This document shows positions 1 to 5,066 of a DNA stretch of 5,255 nucleotides, one piece after another. The DNA is from a bacterium (GTDB taxonomy: Bacteria; JALSQH01). The notes beneath the pieces are model-generated. The model saw nothing but the letters and a program-made list of their open reading frames with translations, had not been told where the DNA came from and did no database searches. Location of the stretch: the NCBI GenBank assembly GCA_027004335.1, contig JALTID010000023.1, positions 1 to 5,255 of the forward strand. Reading direction: 5' to 3'. Both the position numbers and the translations under genes were made by a program. Numbering within the stretch: position 1 is the first letter of the stretch; each line of letters opens with the position of its first letter.

Positions 1-939
1 AAGATAATTAACATGAATCCCACTTAAATCCAGTTTAATTTTATTTATTAATCTACTTTCACGATAATTATAAAGATAAAGGAGTTTACTACTGGGATGG
101 GAACAGTGAGTGGTGCAAAAGGAGTACTGTTGAGCAATTAAAAAATTTCCAGTAATAGTTATAAACTTAAATGGTTGCCCCGATGTTTCCATTGTAATTT
201 TTCCCAGATAATTCTCCGGTTCAAGTGATTTATTAAGTTCATTGAAAGTTAACTGATCAATTATAATTTCATTGCCTTTAACGAAAGAATATAATAATTG
301 CTGTGATTCATCGTCATAATTCAGGTAATAATATTTTACACCATCAGGGTGACTTATTGGGATTTCTTCTCTTGTAACATAATCCTCTATGCAGGATTCT
401 TCCTTTCTCTCACCTTTTTTGCCAAGAAAACCTGAGTTAAACACTTCCAGGATCTTTGAACTATTTAGAAGAATCGTGTTAGAATAATATATTGAATAGT
501 GATCGTAGCTACACTTATTTTTGGATGAATTAAGTTTTCCAACTTTTTTCATGCTGTCTTCCATAATATCATACAGATACACATATCCACTTTTAGTATC
601 CTCAAGAATAACCCATTTCTTGTTATAAGAGAGGGGTGAAATGCTGTAATAATTAAACTCATACACCCCTAATCTCCATTTATAGCTCCCTTTGAAGGTT
701 TTGTGCTTTATCTTGTTTACTCCCCTGTCATCTACACTATAAACATTAATGTCTGTTGTAAAAACACCATCCTTTCCATTATATACAACTTTAACTGCGT
801 AAAGATTGGAAGTATCCGCCAGAAAAAAGGGAGAATCAAAAACAGGTGGCGTTGGATAATATGGACAATACTCACAACCACTAAATAAAAGAGTTGCAAA
901 ACTCAAGATAAGGACAATAAATGGCTTATTCTGTTTCAT
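1..939 (-). CDS. Putative lipoprotein, C-terminus beyond the window edge
   Basis: An uninterrupted frame of 313 codons runs from an ATG at 939 to the left edge without a stop, so the 3' end is missing. Residues 1-21 form a signal peptide: MKQNK, a hydrophobic core (PFIVLILSFATLLF), then FSGC with Cys22 as the likely lipidated residue. Phe at -3 is unusual for a lipobox, but the rest fits. The mature part starts CEYCPYYPTPP and is rich in Tyr, Asn, Ser and Lys. It contains recurring strand-turn segments such as WVILEDTKSGYVYLYDI and KLLYLYNYRESRLINKI, which resemble beta-propeller blades (inference only). No enzyme motif is recognised. The start overlaps the end of the upstream gene by 14 bases, and its ribosome site (AAAGGAAA) lies inside that gene, so the two are probably cotranscribed and translationally coupled. 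Likely location: membrane-anchored, facing outward. I do not recognise the family. Confidence 0.8.
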   Translation of the reverse strand, partial: MKQNKPFIVLILSFATLLFSGCEYCPYYPTPPVFDSPFFLADTSNLYAVKVVYNGKDGVFTTDINVYSVDDRGVNKIKHKTFKGSYKWRLGVYEFNYYSISPLSYNKKWVILEDTKSGYVYLYDIMEDSMKKVGKLNSSKNKCSYDHYSIYYSNTILLNSSKILEVFNSGFLGKKGERKEESCIEDYVTREEIPISHPDGVKYYYLNYDDESQQLLYSFVKGNEIIIDQLTFNELNKSLEPENYLGKITMETSGQPFKFITITGNFLIAQQYSFCTTHCSHPSSKLLYLYNYRESRLINKIKLDLSGIHVNYL

Positions 940-1297
940 TGATTATTTTCCTTTTACAAAGAAACAAGAAGAAAAATACTGCTAAAAAAGCAATTAAAAT
1001 GTCTGAAGGTTCTGTTTCGCTACAACCGCCTTCTTTTATTGACCTTGCGACAAATATTCCATCTTTTGAGATTATTGACCCTTTATTATGGAGGTCTCTC
1101 CCAATAACAATATTTCCCTCTGTTCCCACAATCTTAATTATCCCATCATTGTGTAGATTGTCACCGATATGGAGATCGGAAATAATCATCGGATCAATTC
1201 TTTCACTCGAATGATTACAGCTGTTCCCGGAACAACTATTCTTCCAATCGTTATTGTGGGCATATATAGGTCCCGAGAATACTAGAAAGAAAATCAC
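926..1297 (-). CDS. Small exported protein with C-terminal GGC-TM-basic anchor; 5' end probably frameshifted
   Basis: Taken from a GTG at 1297 this is 123 residues, but the better ribosome site and ATG lie at 1351-1338 in another frame. One base deleted between 1340 and about 1308 (for example in the run of four C at 1311-1308) would join them and give a full signal peptide containing SLVIFFLVFSGPIYA, cleaved before HNNDW. The mature region has CSGNSC near its start. It then carries two similar segments, IGDNLHNDGIIKI (44-56) and IGRDLHNKGSII (65-76), with the alternating hydrophobic pattern of a beta-helix or beta-roll. The C-terminus is GGCS (90-93), a hydrophobic helix (about 99-114), then CKRK. 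This resembles the tripartite tails of the MYXO-CTERM and Synerg-CTERM kind, where an invariant Cys is processed and lipidated. The function is unknown. The gene is coupled to the lipoprotein gene downstream. Confidence 0.6.
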   Translation of the reverse strand: MIFFLVFSGPIYAHNNDWKNSCSGNSCNHSSERIDPMIISDLHIGDNLHNDGIIKIVGTEGNIVIGRDLHNKGSIISKDGIFVARSIKEGGCSETEPSDILIAFLAVFFFLFLCKRKIINETE

Positions 1298-1342
1298 TAA
1301 TGAATGAGGGGCTAAGTGCTTGAAATTTAAGAACTTTCATGA

Positions 1343-1351
1343 CCACCTCCC
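1343..1351 (-). promoter_or_regulatory. Strong ribosome binding site for the exported-protein gene
   Basis: The minus strand reads GGGAGGTGG, two bases before an ATG at 1340-1338 and with GGAGG about six bases from it. This is a near-perfect anti-Shine-Dalgarno match. It points to the ATG, not the GTG at 1297 (which has no ribosome site), as the original start. Read as given, the ATG opens only a 29-codon frame. Confidence 0.65.
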
Positions 1352-1370
1352 TATTTCAATTTCTGCTTTA

Positions 1371-1399
1371 ATTTTTGCACAATTTTGCCTGAATGTCAA
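1371..1399 (-). promoter_or_regulatory. Promoter of the exported-protein/lipoprotein operon
   Basis: A perfect -35 box TTGACA (1399-1394) is followed after 17 bases by AAAAAT (1376-1371), which matches the -10 consensus at four of six positions. Transcription would start near 1364, about 25 bases before the ATG at 1340. The remainder of the 1341-1488 gap shows no gene and no convincing terminator for the HEPN gene upstream. Confidence 0.5.
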
Positions 1400-1408
1400 T
1401 AGATTGAC
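1395..1408. promoter_or_regulatory. Perfect palindrome over the -35 box, possible operator
   Basis: GTCAATAGATTGAC is an exact inverted repeat with 6-base arms and a 2-base centre, and most of the TTGACA -35 box lies inside it. A dimeric repressor bound here would block RNA polymerase. No regulator gene is visible in the window, so the operator role is inferred from position and symmetry only. Confidence 0.35.
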
Positions 1409-1488
1409 TTTTCCTGGTTAAGACATCTTCCCCACCCTGAGTTAAAAATCTTTAGCAGTGGTGTCGCTTAGAATTTGAAGCAAATGAA

Positions 1489-1815
1489 TCACTGTGTCGG
1501 TAATCTTTTCAACACAAACTCTTTTATTTCTTCTGCCATTTTGATAGCCTCTTTTGCTTCTTCAAGTGTAGGCTCTTCGCTAACTAGAGGATATCGTACC
1601 TCAACAGCGTAGTCAGTTAACCTATCACCAAACTCCAATATCTGTAGGAAATCTTTATCAACAGCTGACGCTATCCCTATTAATTCTCCCAGATCATGGG
1701 TCTTTTCAAATTCTAATTCGCCATAAGTAAGAAACGCTTTAATGTATTTTTCAGCCGATTGTTGTGCATGGAAACATACCACATCAAGAGGAGGAGATTT
1801 ACCAACATTTATCAT
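1489..1815 (-). CDS. HEPN domain protein, N-terminal helix separated by a frameshift
   Basis: The 108 residues from ATG 1815 match the core of the HEPN family paired with minimal nucleotidyltransferases: PPLDVVCFHAQQSAEKYIKAFL, then FEKTHDLGELIG, then DYAVEVRYP and a C-terminal amphipathic helix. HEPN partners of this type usually begin with one more helix. That helix is present in frame upstream of 1815 (VGAWIKKVENDLLTAKH), but the frame hits TGA at 1890-1888. An ATG at 1891-1889 lies one base out of frame, and shortening the A run at 1884-1877 from eight to seven would give an intact 133-residue protein. The gene follows the nucleotidyltransferase gene directly, the usual order of such two-gene modules. 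Many HEPN proteins are RNases with an Arg-x4-6-His motif; I do not find that motif here, so activity cannot be assumed. The family call is firm; whether the gene is intact is not. Confidence 0.75.
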   Translation of the reverse strand: MINVGKSPPLDVVCFHAQQSAEKYIKAFLTYGELEFEKTHDLGELIGIASAVDKDFLQILEFGDRLTDYAVEVRYPLVSEEPTLEEAKEAIKMAEEIKEFVLKRLPTQ

Positions 1816-1850
1816 ATGCTTTGCTGTTAAAAGATCGTTTTCAACTTTCT

Positions 1851-2219
1851 TTATCCAGGCACCAACCAGTTCAATCTTTTTTTTCTTTCATAAATTACTT
1901 TACCTTTATTAACCACAGTTGATAAAAATGCTCCCTTAACATCTTTCCAGTCCTCTATCTCATTTTCAGTTGCAACAATAATATCCTTGGCAATAAGAAA
2001 CTTCCTTAAAGCCTTCCTTATCCTGAATCTTATTTCTCTTCTTTTTTCTTTTAGTTCACCTACGATCACAAGTAAATCCAGATCACTATCCTGTGTAGGA
2101 TGTCCATAAGCATAAGAACCAAAAAGAATTATTTTTTCAGGATTCACTGCCGCTACAATTCTATCAACTATTTCCCGAAGAAGTTCTTCATCGACTTCAG
2201 AAACTTTGACTAATTCCAT
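1851..2219 (-). CDS. MNT-type minimal nucleotidyltransferase (antitoxin-like partner of HEPN)
   Basis: 122 residues of the DNA-polymerase-beta-like nucleotidyltransferase superfamily. The signature is clear: ILFGSYAYG (Gly34-Ser35) followed by DSDLD, with catalytic acids Asp46 and Asp48, and a likely third acid at Asp79 in AKDIIVAT. Members of this family paired with HEPN proteins act as antitoxins; in the characterised MntA-HepT system the MNT protein adds AMP units to the HEPN toxin. The protein is soluble and cytoplasmic. The start at 2219 is supported by AAAGGT seven bases upstream and a promoter at 2268-2240. The last residues (KRLNWLVPG) look non-native: they are read beyond the A8 run and overlap the HEPN 5' region. 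With seven A the protein would end YERKKD and its stop would lie just inside the HEPN start region, a normal coupled arrangement. Confidence 0.88.
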   Translation of the reverse strand: MELVKVSEVDEELLREIVDRIVAAVNPEKIILFGSYAYGHPTQDSDLDLLVIVGELKEKRREIRFRIRKALRKFLIAKDIIVATENEIEDWKDVKGAFLSTVVNKGKVIYERKKRLNWLVPG

Positions 2220-2239
2220 AAATATTACCTTTCTTTTTA

Positions 2240-2268
2240 ATTATGACAGAAAATTGGATGGTAATCAA
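2240..2268 (-). promoter_or_regulatory. Promoter of the MNT/HEPN pair
   Basis: TTGATT (2268-2263), 17 bases, then CATAAT (2245-2240): four and five matches to the consensus boxes at ideal spacing. The predicted transcript starts near 2233, leaving a leader of about 13 bases that holds the AAAGGT ribosome site. It lies in the 122-base gap between this pair and the divergent Rpn fragment. Confidence 0.55.
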
Positions 2269-2304
2269 AAAATTCGCCATCTCATTTTTCGCCTTATAAC
2301 CTTC

Positions 2305-2341
2305 CTGATAATCCATAAACTTTCCCAAAAAGGAAGATATT
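2305..2341 (+). promoter_or_regulatory. Leader of Rpn copy 1, conserved with copy 2
   Basis: These 37 bases align without gaps to 5067-5103, ahead of the second Rpn gene, with 30 identities. They include a -10-like GATAAT (2307-2312), a shared CATAAACTTTCC block, and a purine-rich ribosome site (AAGGAAG) before ATG 2342. Conservation up to this point and little beyond suggests that the duplicated unit includes its own leader. No good -35 box is visible. Confidence 0.45.
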
Positions 2342-2533
2342 ATGTTTGATCTTAAACATCCACATGATTCATTTTTTAAACATCTCATGAGTAACCCTCA
2401 AAATGTGAGGGATTTTATAAAAGCATTTTTACCAGCAAAGATTGTGAGGAATCTTGATCTTGAGAATCTGAAGATAATTGATACGGAGAAAATAGATAAA
2501 AGATATAAACGATACTACCTTGATATTTCCTGA
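2342..2533 (+). pseudogene. Truncated Rpn-family nuclease/transposase-like gene (5' fragment)
   Basis: 63 residues starting MFDLKHPHDSFFKHLM, the characteristic N-terminus of Rpn-family (recombination-promoting nuclease, PD-(D/E)XK fold, often annotated as putative transposase) proteins, which are normally around 300 residues. The first 50 residues are 90% identical to the gene at 5104 (five differences). The frame ends in TGA right after YYLDIS, and a GC-rich palindrome begins at the next base, so the rest of the gene has been lost at that junction. The nuclease core acids are not included, so no enzyme activity is expected. The intact start and ribosome site mean a short peptide could still be made. 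Most differences from the other copy are synonymous, so both lineages were under protein-level selection before truncation. Confidence 0.8.
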
Positions 2534-2560
2534 TGTAGGGGGTGCACAGCCGTGCGCCCC
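2534..2560 (-). repeat. REP-like GC-rich palindrome, copy 1
   Basis: Arms GGGGTGCAC (2539-2547) and GTGCGCCCC (2552-2560) pair over nine bases with one G-T wobble around an AGCC loop. On the minus strand the element ends in CTACA, as does the second copy at 4996-5022 on the plus strand, so the two are members of one family in inverted orientation. It starts immediately after the stop of the Rpn fragment and is far richer in GC than its surroundings. It may also act as a transcription barrier, although no T run follows on the plus strand. Confidence 0.65.
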
Positions 2561-2598
2561 TTCCCGGGTATCATAAGAATTCAACAATTCAAGATTCC

Positions 2599-2673
2599 CA
2601 CAATTGTGTCAACGGCTTTTGGGTCACAGCCTCCTTTGCCCTCTCTCTTACTCTGTATATAATGGAAAGATAA
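2599..2673 (+). pseudogene. Possible 3' remnant of a membrane-protein gene upstream of bioB
   Basis: One frame reads HNCVN and then GFWVTASFALSLTLYIMER before TAA at 2671-2673. This looks like a last transmembrane helix with a short charged tail. The stop shares its final A with the bioB ATG (TAATG), a typical operon junction. The frame is open back to 2539 but crosses the palindrome, and there is no convincing start. I infer the end of a lost operon partner; the match to any family is unproven and chance is possible. Confidence 0.3.
2636..2663 (+). promoter_or_regulatory. Candidate bioB promoter with very short leader
   Basis: A perfect -10 box TATAAT (2658-2663) lies 16 bases after TTGCCC (2636-2641, four of six matches). 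Transcription would start at about 2670, only a few bases before the bioB ATG at 2673, making the mRNA nearly leaderless. No BirA-type operator (TTGTAAACC, spacer, GGTTTACAA) is visible between 2561 and 2672. Confidence 0.4.
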
Positions 2674-3674
2674 TGAAAGAAAAAAGTATCAGTCAGCAGG
2701 AGATTCTTAATTTTCTTGAAAACCTATCTCCCGAAGAGTTTCCTCCGCCACCTGAGATTATATATAAACTGGAGGAGATTAATTCCCACGAAGGAATGAC
2801 AGCACTTTTTAAAATTGCCACAAAACTGCGAGAAAAAAAATTTGGTAAAAAGATTGAATTCTGCGCTATTGCAAATGCCAAATCTGGGCTATGCCCGGAA
2901 GATTGTGCCTTTTGTGCTCAATCATCAAGATCAAAGGCAAAAATTGATATTTATCCACTCATTGAACCTGAGAAAATTTTAAAAAAAGCTCTGGTCGCTA
3001 AAAAAGGAAGAGCTAAAAGATTCTCCATTGTAACCAGTGGAAGAGGAGAATTCACCAGAAAAGAAAAATTAAAGATCCTTAAAGCAGTGGAACTGATCAG
3101 GGAAAAAGCAGATATGCTTCCAGATGCATCACTGGGAATTGTGGAAAGAAATTTTTTAAAAGACCTGAAAAAAGCTGGGCTAACCCGTTATCACAACAAC
3201 CTTGAAACATCCAGATCATTTTTTCCCAGAATAGTAACCACCCATAAGCAGGAAGATAAAATAAAGACACTATCAGTGGCAAAAGAGGTGGGACTGGAGA
3301 TCTGTTCCGGCGGTATCATTGGAATGGGGGAAGCATTTGAGCAGAGGATTGAGTTAGCTTTTCAACTAAGAGAATTAGATGTGGATTCAGTACCAATAAA
3401 TTTCCTCCATCCCATCCCGGGGACTCCTCTGGAAAATGCTCATTATTTAACACCTATTGATGCACTGAAAACTGTTGCTGTTTTTAGAATGATTTTGCCA
3501 GACAAACATATTCTCATAGCGGGAGGTAGAGAATACCTGATGAAAGACCTTCAATCACTCCTGCTATTATCAGGAATTTCTGGTTTAATGGTGGGTAACT
3601 ACCTCACAACCCGGGGAAGAGATTTTAAAGATGATATAAAAATGGTTGAAGAACTGGGACTTGACATAATATGA
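2673..3674 (+). CDS. bioB: Biotin synthase lacking the usual [2Fe-2S] cysteines
   Basis: 333 residues. A radical-SAM enzyme that inserts sulfur into dethiobiotin, the last step of biotin synthesis. The radical-SAM cluster motif is Cys74-x3-Cys78-x2-Cys81 in SGLCPEDCAFCAQSS. Other BioB hallmarks are TSGRG (121-125), YHNNLETS (173-180), CSGGIIGMGE (211-220), VPINFLHPIPGTPLE (240-254) and AGGRE (283-287). In E. coli the second, sulfur-donating cluster is held by Cys97, Cys128, Cys188 and Arg260. By motif spacing these correspond here to Ser118, Asp151, Cys211 and Arg286, so two cysteines are missing. The only other cysteine is Cys64 (EFCAIANAKSG). This resembles BioBs of obligate anaerobes that use a different auxiliary cluster. 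I chose ATG 2673; the frame opens earlier (TTG 2604), but those residues do not resemble BioB. The stop overlaps the bioF start by four bases. Confidence 0.95.
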   Translation: MKEKSISQQEILNFLENLSPEEFPPPPEIIYKLEEINSHEGMTALFKIATKLREKKFGKKIEFCAIANAKSGLCPEDCAFCAQSSRSKAKIDIYPLIEPEKILKKALVAKKGRAKRFSIVTSGRGEFTRKEKLKILKAVELIREKADMLPDASLGIVERNFLKDLKKAGLTRYHNNLETSRSFFPRIVTTHKQEDKIKTLSVAKEVGLEICSGGIIGMGEAFEQRIELAFQLRELDVDSVPINFLHPIPGTPLENAHYLTPIDALKTVAVFRMILPDKHILIAGGREYLMKDLQSLLLLSGISGLMVGNYLTTRGRDFKDDIKMVEELGLDII

Positions 3675-4861
3675 GCTGGCTTGAAGAATTTCTTAAGAAT
3701 TCTCTATTACAAATAAGAAAAAATAAACTCTTTCGGGAATTAAGAGAGGTCTCAACCTCCCAGGGAGCAAGAATTGTTATTAATGGGAAGGAGGTCGTAA
3801 ATTTCTCATCCAACGATTACCTCGGCCTCGCAAGTCATCCGGAAGTCATACAGGCACTTATTGATTCAGCGAAAGAATGGGGGGTCGGTTCAGGAGCTGC
3901 AAGACTCATAGTGGGAAATCATTCTCCCCATATCCAGCTTGAAAAATTCCTTGCAGAATTCAAGGAAAAAGAAGCAGCTTTAGTTTTTAATACAGGCTAC
4001 CACGCTAACACCGGGATAATTTCAGCAATTATGAATAGAGAAGGAGCAATCTTCAGTGACGAGTTAAATCATGCTTCAATAATTGATGGTTGCAGGCTTA
4101 GCAAAACGGAGGTAAAAATTTTTAGACACAGGGATATGGAACATCTTGAAAAACTCCTTCGGGAAAGCAGAGCAGAGAAAAAATTAATTGTAACTGATTC
4201 TGTTTTCAGCATGGATGGTGACCTCGCTCCACTCCCTGAACTTGTTGAGCTTGCAGCAAAATATGATGCCGCTGTGATGGTTGATGAGGCACATGCAACA
4301 GGAGTTTTTGGCCCAGAGGGAAGAGGCCTTGCATTTCACCACAATTTACAGAATAAAATTGAGATCCATATGGGCACACTGGGTAAAGCTGTGGGAATTG
4401 CCGGGGGATATGTGGCAGGATCAAAGGCTCTCATAGATTTTCTTATCAACAAAAGCAGAAGTTTTATTTTTACCACAGGCTACCCTCCAGCACTGGCAGA
4501 TGCCATTATTCAGGCACTAAAAATTATTAAAACTGATGATAAAAGAAGAGAGAAGCTCTGGGAAAATGTAAAGTTTTTCCAGAAAAAAGCAGAAGAACTA
4601 TTCCAGACAGAAATAAAAATTGAATCACCCATTATCCCCATAGTAATTGGAGACCCTGAAGATACCATGAGAATTTCCAGGTATCTATTTGTAAAAGGAT
4701 TCTTCACAGGAGCAGTAAGACCCCCCACGGTTCCACCAGGTACCTCCCGTCTTAGAATATCTCTTATGGCAACCCATACAGAAGAGGAAGTTGAGTTATT
4801 TTTGAATACCCTGAAAAAAGCAGAATCTGAAATGAGACTGAATTTCAGGATAGGAAACTAA
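3671..4861 (+). CDS. bioF: 8-amino-7-oxononanoate synthase (KAPA synthase)
   Basis: 396 residues, normal length for the alpha-oxoamine synthase family of PLP enzymes. It condenses pimeloyl-ACP or pimeloyl-CoA with L-alanine, releasing CO2, to give 7-keto-8-aminopelargonate, the first step of biotin ring assembly. Visible landmarks: NFSSNDYLGLASHPEV (44-59), GSGAARLIVGNH (73-84), NTGYHAN (107-113), His134 in ELNHAS (stacks on PLP), DEAHATG with Asp205 and His208, TLGKAVG with the Schiff-base Lys239, and the substrate loop VRPPTVPPGTSRLRIS (349-364). Glycine C-acetyltransferase is a close relative, but direct coupling to bioB by an ATGA overlap supports BioF. There is no strong ribosome site before ATG 3671, so translation probably depends on ribosomes finishing bioB. 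No strong terminator follows. bioA and bioD are not present here. Confidence 0.95.
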   Translation: MSWLEEFLKNSLLQIRKNKLFRELREVSTSQGARIVINGKEVVNFSSNDYLGLASHPEVIQALIDSAKEWGVGSGAARLIVGNHSPHIQLEKFLAEFKEKEAALVFNTGYHANTGIISAIMNREGAIFSDELNHASIIDGCRLSKTEVKIFRHRDMEHLEKLLRESRAEKKLIVTDSVFSMDGDLAPLPELVELAAKYDAAVMVDEAHATGVFGPEGRGLAFHHNLQNKIEIHMGTLGKAVGIAGGYVAGSKALIDFLINKSRSFIFTTGYPPALADAIIQALKIIKTDDKRREKLWENVKFFQKKAEELFQTEIKIESPIIPIVIGDPEDTMRISRYLFVKGFFTGAVRPPTVPPGTSRLRISLMATHTEEEVELFLNTLKKAESEMRLNFRIGN

Positions 4862-4925
4862 AATTCCCAAAATAGTTTTATCTGATACATAGAGGATGAA
4901 AACCTAACTGTGTGGGAGGTGGTGT

Positions 4926-4964
4926 ATGAATATGGCAAACAGAGTACAAACACTTATATCTTGA
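4926..4964 (+). other. 12-codon ORF with a very strong ribosome site, possible gene stump
   Basis: ATG AAT ATG GCA opens MNMANRVQTLIS and stops at TGA (4962-4964). It is preceded by GGGAGGTGG (4914-4922), the same ideal ribosome site seen at 1351-1343 on the other strand. A site this good before so short a frame suggests the 5' end of a former third gene of the bio operon, cut off where the repeat-rich sequence begins at 4966. A genuine leader peptide is the alternative. The peptide alone does not identify a family. Confidence 0.35.
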
Positions 4965-4965
4965 A

Positions 4966-4982
4966 GGGTGCATGGCTGTGGC
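4966..4982. repeat. Degenerate partial copy of the REP-like palindrome
   Basis: GGGTGCATGGCTGTGGC resembles the plus-strand form of the copy at 2540-2556 (GGGTGCACAGCCGTGCG), with differences at the loop and distal arm. It lies 13 bases before the full copy at 4996 and in the opposite orientation to it. The element is short, so the relationship is tentative. Confidence 0.35.
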
Positions 4983-4995
4983 AAAATCTATTTCC

Positions 4996-5022
4996 AGAGG
5001 CACACGGCCGTGCGCCTCTACA
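4996..5022 (+). repeat. REP-like GC-rich palindrome, copy 2
   Basis: Arms AGAGGCACAC (4996-5005) and GTGCGCCTCT (5010-5019) pair over ten positions with one A-C mismatch around GGCC, followed by CTACA ending at 5022. It shares the GCACACGGC core and CTACA flank with the inverted copy at 2534-2560. Together the two bracket bioBF. It could also serve as a barrier to transcription downstream of bioF. Confidence 0.6.
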
Positions 5023-5066
5023 GCAGTCCATGGAAAATTCGTGTATCCAATTTTCTTGCAATCTTT

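Noticed and set aside
703-1214. Plus-strand open frames opposite the lipoprotein and exported-protein genes
   Set aside because: They are antisense to genes with clear signal peptides and ribosome sites, and their composition is not protein-like.
1404-1432. Divergent plus-strand promoter using TTGACT at 1404-1409
   Set aside because: No acceptable -10 box lies 16-18 bases downstream and no plus-strand gene follows.
1409-1488. Terminator downstream of the HEPN gene
   Set aside because: Segments such as CCACTG and CAGGGTGG pair imperfectly, and no T run follows in the right place.
2197-2388. Minus-strand open frame of 63 codons between the MNT and Rpn genes
   Set aside because: It covers the MNT promoter and lies antisense to the Rpn start, with no ribosome site or family resemblance.
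2604-2672. Longer bioB form starting at TTG 2604
   Set aside because: The extra 23 residues do not resemble any BioB N-terminus, the start is weak, and ATG 2673 gives the usual length.
2562-2672. BirA operator upstream of bioB
   Set aside because: The 10-base palindrome CACAATTGTG at 2599-2608 is present, but no TTGTAAACC/GGTTTACAA-type spaced inverted repeat can be built.
4206-4728. Minus-strand open frames inside bioF
   Set aside because: They are antisense shadows of strongly conserved bioF coding sequence.
4856-4881. Possible terminator after bioF (AAACTA ... TAGTTTT)
   Set aside because: The stem is six A/T-rich pairs with a 12-base loop, too weak to call an intrinsic terminator.
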